64,000 nucleotides of DNA, from positions 45,519,575-45,583,574 of the forward strand of contig CM040423.1 in the NCBI GenBank assembly GCA_022702705.1. Direction: 5' to 3'. A program made the translations under genes and the position numbers. The notes below the pieces were generated by a model, which saw only the letters and a program-made list of their open reading frames with translations, was not told the origin of the DNA and did not search any database. Shown piece after piece: positions 61,101-63,841 of this stretch. Every line of letters begins with the position of its first letter. Within the stretch, counting starts at the first letter, position 1. Source of the DNA: Papilionanthe hookeriana x Papilionanthe teres (Eukaryota; Streptophyta; Magnoliopsida; Asparagales; Orchidaceae).

Positions 61101-63228
61101 AAACATCACTGGACTTCGTGGAACAAGATCTGCCACCCTACTGCCTCTGGTGGACTGGGCTTTAAAAATTTAGCACACATGAGCCATATCTTCTACTGTA
61201 AGAAATGGGTTAGATTCAGATAGCAATGTTCTCTATGGGCAAGATTTATGAAAGGTAAATGTTGTCTCATTTCTCATCCATCACTTGTGAATCCTAAATT
61301 GGGGGACTCTAGAAACTGGAAAGCTCTTCTCCAGGTTAAAGATGCTGCTTGAAGCTCTTTTCATTTGGGATGTGGGTGAAGGCCAAATCAATTTTGGCTT
61401 GACAACCGGTTTGGGGAATCATTCCTTGAAGGAATATCAACCTATTAACTCTAGTATAATTAATGTATCCGATCGTCAGGTACATGGTAAGTGGAACCTC
61501 TCCAAGATTAGTGAGGTTAATTCCCCCCACATTGTCAAAAGTATTTTGGATCTCCCTATCAATCCTTCTGCTCCTGATAGACTTATTACCAAAAATGGCT
61601 CCCATCAAAGTCTGTCAAAGTTTATTTATCAATCTCACTACCAATGACAATCTACTGATTGGGGAAAATATGTTTGGAAAGCTAACATAACCCCATCCAT
61701 GGCCTTCTTCTGCTGGAGGTTGTTTAGAAAATTTCTTCCTACTGATGACATTTTAAAACTTAAAGGTATCAGAGGACCATCCAGGTGTCATCTATGCCAC
61801 TCTGCTGAGGAAAGCCTTATACATCTGATGTTGCATTGTGAAGTCTCCATAAGTGTTTGGGCTGTTGTACTTACAGGAGAACAGCTGCTGGATCTTCTTA
61901 CCAACTGGTCCAATATTAATGATTGCTAGGATTCTTGGAAACATCATTCAAAAAAAACATATTCCTTTCATTATCTTCTGGTTTATCTGGGTGGCCAGGA
62001 ATGCTGCAAAGTACCAAACACTTCCTGCAAGCTATCATAAAATAAGCTTACACTGCGAGTCCTTTATCAGAAAATTGAATGGTTCATCTTCCATTTCTCC
62101 TGGGAGAGTAAACCCTCCTGCAATCCAGTTAGTTTTTTGGAGGGCCCCTTCACAGCATTGGATGAAACTAAATACTGATGGAAGTTACTCTAGTAGCAGG
62201 GCTGACATTGGTGGCCTTTGCAGGAATTTTAAAGGACATTGTTTATGGTACTTTTCCGCTCCTATTGAGGCTTTAAATGCTCTTGAAGCTGAAACTGTAG
62301 CTGTCTTTTGGGGGCTGAAATTGGCTTTGGCTCTAAAGCTGAACAATATACATGTGGAACTGGATTGCTTACAACTCTTGTACATCCTCCAACTCGAAAC
62401 CCCCCCCCCCTGGTATCTGATCTATTGGATGAAAAAAATTCGAGTATCCGGCGGTCTATGCTCGGATCATGCAGTGCTTATGTTCCTAGGGAAGGCAACA
62501 AACCGGCTCACCACCTTGCATATGAAGCTTCTTCCCCTCTATTACTTACTTGTCATAATAGACCTTCCTCTTTTTTGTCTTTTTTGCTTAAGGGGGATTG
62601 TTTGGACATACCCCATCTTAGATGTAACTTTTCTTTTTGATCAATGAATTTGCCCTTTTTATAAATATATATATCAATTGAAATAAAGAGTAGAATTTTA
62701 TTAAAGTAGTTTTGATGATTTTCGGGAGGTGTGAAAAATGGGTCTAATTTAGAGATAAATTTTTGCCTTTTTGCCAAAGTAGGTATTAGATTATTAATAC
62801 TTATTTATAAACGCTAAATTTGATTATTAATCGTTGTTGCTCTCTTGTTAAATATGCTACTAATTTATCACGTTTCATCAAGTTGTTCATCTAGCTTCTT
62901 GCAGAGAAAGGGGAACTTCCAACAAGACTCGGTTCAGCGACTCTTGGAATTCTTCTTCTTCAGGTCAATTGTGTTTCCAACAGCTTGTTTCTCTCATCAA
63001 AACATTTAATTCCATACCATCTAGATAAGGGTAACTATGATCCAACGGAGTGAACTGAATATCTGATTTCTTGTTACGCAGTTCCAAATTTTGCAAGAGA
63101 ATTGCCTTTATTGAGAACTTTTTGATCAATAAAAAATTAACATAAGTTTTTTCATTTTTTATTTTTTACTTCTTCAGGATATAGCTGTTGTTCCTCTTCT
63201 AGTCATACTTCCCATTCTGGAGAGTCAG
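15670..63228 (+). CDS. KEA3: K+ efflux antiporter KEA3 (chloroplast thylakoid K+/H+ exchanger), exons 1-8, 3' end off the window
   Basis: Exons: 15670-15693 (inferred), 15774-16157, 19743-19844, 34325-34405, 51150-51251, 51550-51627, 62895-62963 and 63178-63228. Every junction from 16157 on is phase 0 with GT..AG, and the exons join without a break to about 297 codons of a ~780 aa protein. KEA3 (CPA2 family) exports H+ from the thylakoid lumen in exchange for K+ and speeds relaxation of non-photochemical quenching. The first ~100 residues are Arg/Ser-rich, as for a plastid transit peptide. Then come the conserved EVASAIDVINDLGFDTLTFL, GVVLNQFGLFRNLTDVKVLS, LFEMGLELSLARLKALAKYA, FELPPNGAIGTKVLEFLF, SVDEAIVIGAALSLSSSAFV, LLAEKGELPTRLGSATLGIL and LLQDIAVVPLLVILPILESQ. 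About six membrane segments and the CPA2 Q-D site (LLQDIAVVPL) are covered. The first exon rests only on ATG, reading phase and a GTTAGT donor; the next in-frame ATG lies well inside the second exon. Large introns are filled with mobile elements. Confidence 0.93.
16364..16895. mobile_element. Fold-back MITE, 532 bp, nearly one long inverted repeat
   Basis: It begins GGGCAAAATATTACATCC and ends with the complement of that. The two ~93 bp arms (about 16364-16456 and 16803-16895) match almost throughout. The interior continues as repeated (AATA/GTTATT)-CCGTGTT units in opposite orientations, up to a perfect 16/16 bp stem around 16647-16662 and 16671-16686 with an 8 bp loop. TACATGG flanks both ends (16357-16363 and 16896-16902), or CTACATGG if one base is reassigned, which fits an 8 bp hAT-type target duplication. 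There is no coding capacity. It sits in a KEA3 intron and would be transcribed as a hairpin of more than 200 bp. Confidence 0.8.
16903..17959. other. KEA3 intron sequence, AT-rich, nothing recognised
   Basis: Intronic A/T-rich sequence with short lysine-rich ORFs on both strands that show no family likeness. Confidence 0.4.
17960..18760 (-). pseudogene. Ty1/copia fragment: protease to pre-integrase segment, decayed
   Basis: On the minus strand, from about 18470 down, read DKSAYVIIDAGCSNRF (protease site W-x-[IL]-D-S-G-C-S, with the active Asp kept). Then, after gaps, VEMHDGIIETLIKIKNVSNL and KKNITSLSLL. These follow the copia order: protease, then the V-R-x-V-P-x-L-K-K-N-L-[IL]-S-L motif before the GAG-pre-integrase domain. 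A Lys/Arg-rich stretch with HWCGRSKSG (about 18560) may be the remains of the gag C-terminus. Multiple stops and frameshifts; no LTR found. Confidence 0.5.
19845..21436. other. KEA3 intron sequence left of the copia insertion
   Basis: Ordinary AT-rich intron. An A-rich run lies at 20520-20553. No gene or element boundary could be supported. Confidence 0.5.
21442..21583 (+). repeat. 5' LTR of the copia element (142 bp)
   Basis: Runs from T(A/C)TTGTGAGTTATGTG to ATTCTTTA and is paired with 32701-32842 over its whole length with scattered differences. A TTTAAACA/ATGTTGAATGAA region lies near the end. The termini are not the canonical TG..CA if the AAAAC duplication sets the edges; TG begins three bases in. 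Confidence 0.85.
21584..21594 (+). promoter_or_regulatory. Primer-binding site of the copia element (initiator-Met tRNA type)
   Basis: TGGTATCATAG starts right after the 5' LTR. The usual plant copia site is TGGTATCAGAG, complementary to the 3' end of tRNA-iMet; one base differs. Confidence 0.8.
21871..24789. mobile_element. PIF/Harbinger-like DNA transposon, non-autonomous, 2.9 kb, nested in the copia leader
   Basis: The left end GGGTTTGTTTGGGG lines up in register with GTGCCTATTTGGGA read inward from the right end; both go on to an AGC..TTATCC motif. The trinucleotide TTC flanks the element (21868-21870 and 24790-24792), and removing it joins the copia leader. Sub-terminal regions contain many TTATCC/GGATAA motifs, as expected of transposase-binding repeats. 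No DDE transposase or Myb-like partner ORF can be read inside; the interior (22.1-24.4 kb) is AT-rich and non-coding. Superfamily is inferred from TIR style and the 3 bp duplication. Confidence 0.65.
24533..24611. repeat. ~26 bp purine-rich tandem repeat, three copies
   Basis: GGAGGGAGGAGAGGAGAAGG-type units, near the right end of the Harbinger-like element. A GC-rich hairpin (GACGCGGGA ... TCCCGCGTC) follows at 24644-24672. Confidence 0.75.
25215..29050 (+). pseudogene. Copia gag-pol, heavily mutated
   Basis: A gag end is read at 25215-25510, with a knuckle-like CYSCGNLSRICPN (CX2CX4-R-X4 form, His replaced by Arg). Protease and pre-integrase are worn away (25.55-26.2 kb). The integrase zinc region starts near 26230 (HHRRMRDSSFKSF), and the core ends in GVTERKNQHLLEIVRSM near 26690-26750, the family G-V-A-E-R-K-N. 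The integrase C-terminus GKLDFVIVKCVFIGYSATQK is duplicated in tandem. Reverse transcriptase follows: EEVYMEIPSGF near 28055, GKVCRLEK-LYGLK near 28105, then LVVYVYNIIISGDD near 28265, where the catalytic Y-V-D-D is lost (Asp to Asn). RNase H is next (SMAVAEYRVMTLRVAEMMWL near 28870), cut at 29050 by the chromovirus and resumed at 32533-32640 (RFFIKEKLDNGLLELSHVI). Stops occur throughout, so it encodes nothing now. Confidence 0.85.
26937..27182 (+). repeat. 123 bp in-frame tandem duplication in copia integrase
   Basis: GGGAAGTTGG at 26937 and GGGAAGTCGG at 27060 start two copies exactly 123 bp (41 codons) apart. Both encode a G-K-x-D-x-x-x-V-K-C-V-F-I-G-Y segment followed by ATQKGYVC and a VSMD end. 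Copies differ by about 15 bases, so the duplication is not recent. Copy 2 has a TGA where copy 1 has TGG. Confidence 0.85.
29051..29525 (-). repeat. Downstream (3') LTR of the chromovirus, 475 bp
   Basis: Complete LTR with TGATATGC and GCGTAACA ends on the plus strand. On the element strand a purine tract (GGGTGGGGAGTAA) directly precedes it. Shares most of its length with 32188-32527 and, more distantly, with the solo LTR at 50430. Confidence 0.85.
29526..32187 (-). pseudogene. Chromovirus pol: RT, RNase H, integrase, chromodomain tail
   Basis: On the minus strand: EMVKAGIIKPSVSHFSSPVL (RT, near 32130). Then a worn central RT, then YANLKKCSFAQLQVEYLGHL (near 31660) and RLTGYYRKFVIAYDTIAWPL (31520). 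RNase H follows (FNKSFVVETNA near 31325, then a D-Q-x-S-L-K-Y-L-like region near 31130). Integrase parts include VHGDHGGS-like and FDRFHREIATIKR-like text at 30.5-30.7 kb, a W-F-x-Y-N-T-x-x-H region near 30160 and ADEQERSVV near 29965. Near 29560-29640 KYEATWEPYEAI then FSSFHLEGNV match the E-A-T-W-E end of a chromodomain, which marks the chromovirus branch. Many stops and shifts. Confidence 0.8.
32188..32527 (-). repeat. Upstream (5') LTR of the chromovirus, truncated to 340 bp
   Basis: Aligns with 29190-29525 from CTCTC.CACACCCTAGAC to GTATATGCGTAACA. The first ~140 bp (plus-strand order) are absent and the sequence passes directly into RT coding text, so the deletion also took the primer site and gag. 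Confidence 0.8.
32691..32700 (+). promoter_or_regulatory. Polypurine tract of the copia element
   Basis: TTAGGGGGAA lies immediately before the 3' LTR, where plus-strand DNA synthesis primes in LTR elements. Confidence 0.7.
32701..32842 (+). repeat. 3' LTR of the copia element (142 bp)
   Basis: Same length as the left LTR and aligned end to end, with roughly ten differences plus small shifts. Followed by the AAAAC target duplicate. Confidence 0.85.
32848..34324. other. KEA3 intron sequence right of the copia insertion
   Basis: AT-rich intron up to the acceptor TTGCAG before the exon at 34325. No element recognised. Confidence 0.5.
34406..35289. other. KEA3 intron sequence before the LINE chain
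   Basis: Ordinary intron text. It ends in a short TATATATATATTGATTTA run at which an ORF1-only element begins. Confidence 0.5.
35290..35620 (+). mobile_element. ORF1-only LINE-like element, 5'-truncated copy (copy E)
   Basis: Starts inside the ORF1 C-terminus: GDWQVYHSRGKKKPGVTLLF then DDTSVTQAME and a stop (a short deletion removed the usual GN and shifted the end). A 3' UTR of about 200 bp follows, identical in plan to those at 39.7 and 56.6 kb (CTCTCGCTCTTGACTT, ATAACATTGTATCGC, GGGCCCTCTC, CCTCTGTAACCG, TCAATATAGG). It ends in (TA)n then (CA)n. No ORF2 text lies between stop and tail. Confidence 0.75.
35622..35804 (+). mobile_element. tRNA-derived SINE
   Basis: About 160 bp with RNA polymerase III promoter boxes: box A-like GACCTGGTGGTTTGGGCG near 35637-35653 and box B GGTTCGATCC at 35684-35693, set in CCCGGGTTCGATCCCTACCG as in tRNA-derived plant SINEs. 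The 3' part runs into GAAA then (TA)n (35784-35804). It fills the gap between two LINE-like tails, so the left border is a TA/CA run shared with copy E. Confidence 0.75.
35805..35956 (-). mobile_element. LINE-like 3' fragment (copy L)
   Basis: Minus-strand text ends CATGCAAGGGGCCATGAGTT GCTCCTTCTCTT and then (TA)n. The same 3' end, diverged, occurs at 39380-39610, so it is a repeat family of its own. No coding sequence remains. Confidence 0.6.
35957..36008. repeat. (TA)n tail tract, interrupted
   Basis: Two (TA)n runs separated by GAGG. This is the 3' tail of the LINE at 36009 and the insertion point next to copy L. Confidence 0.8.
36009..39319 (-). mobile_element. L1-type LINE with RNase H, 5'-truncated (copy D)
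   Basis: Minus-strand order: the linker after endonuclease (39310), reverse transcriptase, zinc-binding domain, RNase H, a ~100 bp 3' UTR, then a (TA)n tail at 36008-35957. The 5' edge abuts a (CA)n tract (plus strand (TG)n at 39320). ORF1 and endonuclease are missing, as from incomplete reverse transcription. Confidence 0.85.
36107..39310 (-). pseudogene. LINE ORF2: reverse transcriptase, zf-RVT and RNase H (copy D)
   Basis: Read on the minus strand: CKELKKWGWREFGNVFTAFA and LKQKASLNILTEGDRNTKFF (linker, 39.3-39.0 kb); IDSSKSVGSDGFTTDFYKKA (RT start, about 38.75 kb); GRSISDNVLLAQEMLLDLNK and KLDIRKAYDTLSWDFILEVL (38.47-38.30); RRLKQGDPLSP (38.2); SHLIYADDVMIFSNASK (38.07), where Y-A-D-D is intact; TLFCWRIFKHFLPTDDILKL (zf-RVT, 37.0); and SDAMETELIVVYWAMKL (RNase H, about 36.4). 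Lesions are few: a Trp-to-TGA change near 38.28 kb, and frameshifts near 38.49, 38.64, 37.33 and 36.52 kb. The RNase H domain is the plant-type addition at the end of ORF2 in these L1-like LINEs. Confidence 0.85.
39320..39367. repeat. (TG)n microsatellite, ~24 units
   Basis: Uninterrupted (GT) run followed by TATCTATG and (TA)n. Read on the minus strand it is the (TA)n(CA)n tail of copy K, meeting the truncated start of LINE D. Confidence 0.9.
39380..39610 (-). mobile_element. LINE-like 3' fragment (copy K), same family as 35805-35956
   Basis: The minus-strand end CATGTAAGGAGCCATGAGCT GCTCC matches copy L; an AAATAAATATATA tail follows. About 220 bp, non-coding, joined at its right to the (AT)n(AC)n tail of copy A. 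Confidence 0.6.
39611..39668. repeat. (TG)n(TA)n tract, tail of copy A
   Basis: A TG run passing into about 20 TA units. On the minus strand it is the 3' tail of the ORF1-only element that follows. Confidence 0.85.
39669..41058 (-). mobile_element. ORF1-only LINE-like element, near full length (copy A)
   Basis: Minus strand, from 5' to 3': start MATRASYAGAVGNNSHNNHL and FFSQEFHDM (about 41.0 kb). DUF4283-type domain in pieces: DGKPAVIF near 40.85, KFTLVGKFEFGHPKIDLVRK near 40.79, and EWTADFGYLTNLL near 40.58. Knuckle region FCQHCKMFGLHP near 40.30, with the His/Cys end lost. A Ser/Asp-rich stretch. C-terminus DWQVYHSRGKKKPG (39.95), then a stop near 39.82. Only a ~150 bp 3' UTR follows before the (TA)n(CA)n tail at 39668. 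There is no endonuclease, RT or RNase H text. ORF1 itself is broken by frameshifts and stops. Confidence 0.78.
41059..41091. repeat. (TA)n tract between copies A and B
   Basis: About 16 TA units. It is the tail of copy B and the point at which copy A begins. Confidence 0.9.
41092..43057 (-). mobile_element. ORF1-only LINE-like element, full length (copy B)
   Basis: Minus strand: a GC-rich 5' UTR from about 43.05 kb; start MASGRSYADALAGDKPARAP at about 42.66; FPQRFHDAFG; KPAIFLTEEEIFILAAFCRL and LVGKFLYGNPKLELIRKEFE (DUF4283); WTMDFDHRTEPPIIPVRLRF; knuckle YCTHCHMFGQSPHQCYQLHP near 41.93 (CX2CX4-Q-X4C, His replaced by Gln). The C-terminus EEWQVFTSRRKKKAGG is near 41.42 and a TAG lies at about 41.30. 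A 3' UTR of ~200 bp ends in (TA)n at 41091. A perfect 15 bp duplication (CTTCCAATCTTCCAG type, near 42.33-42.37) adds five residues. The frame breaks only a few times, so this is the best-preserved copy. Confidence 0.82.
43058..43102. repeat. (TA)n tract between copy B and LINE C
   Basis: About 22 TA units. It is the tail of LINE C and abuts the 5' end of copy B. Confidence 0.9.
43103..46815 (-). mobile_element. L1-type LINE with RNase H, 5'-truncated (copy C)
   Basis: Minus-strand order: the end of the endonuclease (from about 46.8 kb), linker, RT, zf-RVT, RNase H, a short 3' UTR and a (TA)n tail at 43102-43058. At its right edge it meets a plus-strand chromovirus fragment near 46815. Confidence 0.83.
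43110..46780 (-). pseudogene. LINE ORF2 (copy C), catalytic Asp lost
   Basis: Minus strand: MYDLGYSGPDFTWRRGKIWE then RLDRFLANRDW (endonuclease, about 46.6-46.5 kb); MAGSDHRPLVI (46.47), the S-D-H site; IDNNKAASPDGFSAKFYKVT and RPISLTNVLTKVISKILVAR (45.8-45.55); FIKDRNIVDNALLAQELLLD (45.48-45.43); FRGIKQGDPLSPTIFILAFD (45.2). The catalytic box reads HLAYANDLIVFSKASKLA near 45.09, so Y-A-D-D has become Y-A-N-D and the enzyme would be dead. SFFCWRFFLKLLPTDDILKH (zf-RVT, 44.0) and WVKVNTDGSFLKSEAGIGGI (RNase H, about 43.55) follow. RT from 45979 to 45119 is one open frame of 286 codons; other parts are broken by stops and shifts. Confidence 0.85.
46816..49150 (+). pseudogene. Ty3/gypsy chromovirus-type pol fragment: RT, RNase H, integrase
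   Basis: Plus strand: HAIDSIPGSALSNRPAYKLR and ESTTSCDFPTVIVPKKNGS (RT start, 46.85-47.03 kb); LVVYFDDILV (catalytic, about 47.32); LKQFRGLTSFYRRFIKSFST (RT end, 47.56-47.62). This jumps straight to SEKLNSYKRKYSTYEKEFYV (47.64), so about 100 residues of the normal RT-to-RNase H link are deleted. Integrase follows: REHLFWPRLMRDVERHVRQC (48.15-48.21) and ASWADVSIDFAVGLQRTQRN (48.29-48.35). NGRMEVVKRSLGNFLR lies near 48.6, with loss of the D/E spacing by frameshift. NDNAYKIDLSD (49.04) and a FNV-like end come last. No chromodomain, gag or paired LTR was found. Confidence 0.75.
49151..50429. other. Unassigned C/T-rich sequence between chromovirus fragment and solo LTR
   Basis: Strongly pyrimidine-rich text at 49.28-49.95 kb gives Pro/Leu/Ser-rich ORFs in two frames. 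The part around 49.20-49.30 (GGTCGGTTCAGCC, ACTGGTCCAAGGCTGCC) recalls the LTR text at 32.46-32.50 kb and may be the 3' LTR of the neighbouring fragment. Boundaries cannot be set. Confidence 0.3.
50430..50916 (-). mobile_element. Solo LTR of the chromovirus family, 487 bp
   Basis: Begins TGATACGTTC and ends CTCCATATCA, flanked by ATTAT on both sides (50425-50429 and 50917-50921). It shares with the LTR at 29051: GATCTACT.TT.AGAGGTAGATC, TAGA.(A/T)GTCGCTA.GAAC, AAAAGAAA..AACTGCA/CAACA, TTCCTT.TATAGGTGAG. No internal region is present, so it arose by LTR-LTR recombination. Orientation is set by likeness to the minus-strand element. Confidence 0.8.
50922..51149. other. KEA3 intron sequence before the exon at 51150
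   Basis: Host intron; the pyrimidine-rich acceptor region ends TTTTTGAAG. Confidence 0.5.
51628..52019. other. KEA3 intron sequence before the gypsy LTR
   Basis: Pyrimidine-rich intron text; no feature beyond the donor GTATGC at 51628. Confidence 0.45.
52020..54370 (+). mobile_element. Ty3/gypsy element remnant: LTR, primer site and gag (Tat-like)
   Basis: LTR about 52020-53025, with a TATA-like segment near 52420 and a CCG-rich tract after the start region. It is followed at 53030 by TTTGGCGCCGTCTGTTGGAA, the leader phrase found directly after the 5' LTR of many plant gypsy elements. Gag is readable to about 54360. Pol and the 3' LTR are absent: LINE-like element F begins at 54371. The LTR is related to 11545-12230. 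Confidence 0.7.
53368..54360 (+). pseudogene. Gypsy gag, frameshifted
   Basis: The first 132 codons stay open and include IPTGFKLSSIDSYEGVTDSY, equivalent to the P-x-x-F-x-x-P-x-I-x-x-Y-D-G-x-x-D-P gag motif. Frame-shifted continuation: DALLRKVFPATLKGQTHL (53770-53820, family AFPATLKG.A..W), an F-N-E-L-V-R-L-F-I-E-Q-F-I segment (53845-53890), GELRKDYFQRFSTEVCKI (53950-54005) and FLERFRPGAFLLITDVRN (54035-54095). The order matches gag of the Tat lineage. Broken by at least three frameshifts. Confidence 0.7.
54371..56013 (+). mobile_element. ORF1-only LINE-like element (copy F), in gypsy gag
   Basis: Begins at the ORF1 motif FHDALEFGGDHQF (54.39 kb), which is partly duplicated: CATT(C/T)ATGACGCTTTGG occurs at 54384 and 54422. 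Then DKPALFLTDEENNILASSCR, HVGKFLYGHPKMEIIRNEFK and RFDERYVLIQLSNDADYT (54.49-54.70) form the DUF4283 domain. WTVDFDPKAESPIIPV (54.75) and knuckle YCTHCCMFGHNSAVYYRLHP (55.04; last Cys now Tyr) follow. After a Ser/Pro-rich part comes SSEEE then QVYTSRWKKKPDG (55.68-55.74), with a stop replacing the Trp, and the final stop is near 55865. A ~145 bp 3' UTR ends AAAGCATA without a long TA tract, where copy G begins. No ORF2. Confidence 0.78.
56014..56785 (+). mobile_element. ORF1-only LINE-like element, 5'-truncated (copy G)
   Basis: Starts at the knuckle: PFCQHCKMFGHIRDTCYRLHP has all of CX2CX4HX4C. It then follows copy A closely: SDADKSLNSADSAFGEKS, an acidic EEEEA/DDGDD run (56.43-56.48), Trp-to-stop then QVYHSQWKKKPGVSLLFDDT (56.48-56.54), and GNGIALMRLLHGSPRNRARV ending at a TGA near 56633. 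The 3' UTR carries ATAACATTGTATCGCTGGGG and CCTCTGTAACCGC, and a short (TA)n tail lies at 56772-56783. Very close to copies A and E in the 3' UTR, so the three form one subfamily. Confidence 0.78.
57222..58620 (+). pseudogene. LINE ORF1 (copy H): DUF4283 and zinc knuckle
   Basis: ATG at 57222. SYASAVVSSQ, FPQSFHDAAHG, KNGKPAIFFTEEEINTLVDR, FKFTLVEKFQFGHPKMELIR and LFDGRHVIIQLSLEDDYARV make the DUF4283 N-domain. The frame breaks at 57866 and resumes at 57841 in another frame; the knuckle YYCLYRKMFGHSMDECYG (57.93-57.99) has Arg for the second Cys. The C-terminus FVEGWTVYHSKKKKPP (58.46-58.51) is the counterpart of the WQVYHSR-basic motif in the ORF1-only elements. In this element ORF2 follows at once. 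ORF1 of such LINEs is an RNA-binding chaperone of the element transcript. Confidence 0.82.
58628..62640 (+). pseudogene. LINE ORF2 (copy H): endonuclease, RT, zf-RVT, RNase H
   Basis: Starts NMLCWNLRGL (58.63 kb), the usual W-N-x-R-G-L of the apurinic-type endonuclease. MWIVGGDFNSYS (58.99-59.03) and GSDHSPLLVKL (59.25) keep the G-D-F-N and S-D-H sites. Linker LKQKAACQWFAQGDRNSKYY (59.62). RT: SKAAGPDGYTVGFYQKAW (59.94), DFRPISLTTVFSKVISKII (60.12), GRSITDNVLLAQELLLEIDR (60.25), KHGDPLSPYIFILAFDYLSR (60.51) and AYADDVVLF (60.65), with catalytic Asp residues intact. zf-RVT: AFFCWRLFRKFLPTDDILKL (61.70) and CHLCHSAEESLIHLMLHCEV. RNase H: HWMKLNTDGSYSSSRADIGG (62.16) and NALEAETVAVFWGLKLALAL (62.28). 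Stops or shifts near 58.68, 58.83, 59.03, 59.45, 59.85, 60.38, 60.8, 60.9 and 61.2 kb. Confidence 0.85.
62676..62894. other. KEA3 intron sequence right of LINE H
   Basis: AT-rich intron ending GTTCATCTAG before the exon at 62895. A second AG (TTGCAG) ten bases in would break the conserved LLAEKGEL reading, so the upstream AG is chosen. Confidence 0.6.
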
Positions 63229-63400
63229 GTAACCAAATGGATTCCTGTAACATAATTGTTTTTATTTATGTAAAAGAGAAGTAAACAGCTCCCTTACATG
63301 TATTTTGGTAGTCATATCGTGTAAAATATATTGCTTTGTTTGGAATATATCTACACAGATAAACATGTCTGAACTCTATGCATTGCTTGGGCTGAATTTG

Positions 63401-63438
63401 TACTTGGAAATGATGCCTTGTACTTGGAAATGATGCCG
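63401..63438. repeat. Tandem duplication of ~19 bp
   Basis: TTGTACTTGGAAATGATGCC appears twice in direct succession in the KEA3 intron. Confidence 0.85.
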
Positions 63439-63841
63439 CAAATTCTGTTTCAGATTCTTTAAATTTATTCTACTTTTGGATTGTTACCTATTGAGGTGAC
63501 AGTCGAAAATGATAGTTGATGCAGAGAATGTAGATCTTAAACCTTGGTGTATGCAGCGTCTGATTTCAGTTACATTCAAAGTAGTCATACAATACATTGA
63601 TCTATTTTGAATTATTGCCTCATTGCCAAATTTTTTAGTGAAATGGTTAATGTATAAAAAGAATATTGTTCATATAGCGATGCAGCAAAGCGAGAACAGG
63701 AAGAAAAATGGAGGAACAAAAAAGGAAAAAATGGAAAAATTAATTCCCGGTATACTAAATTGAGGATAACCAACCGTTAGTGCCTCACTACTACAATTCA
63801 CTATATATACTTCAATGAACAAGTAATATTAATAACTTGTA

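Larger units (their letters stand above)
56800..62665 (+). mobile_element. L1-type LINE, near full length, ORF1 plus ORF2 with RNase H (copy H)
   Basis: About 5.85 kb: a GC-richer 5' UTR of roughly 400 bp with AGGGTTTCGCC near 56860; ORF1 57222-58620; ORF2 58628-62640; a few bases of 3' UTR; and a short AATATATATAT tail at 62662-62675. This is the only element here with both ORFs and so the model for the complete LINE. Target duplicates could not be set with confidence. Plus strand, same as KEA3. Confidence 0.83.
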
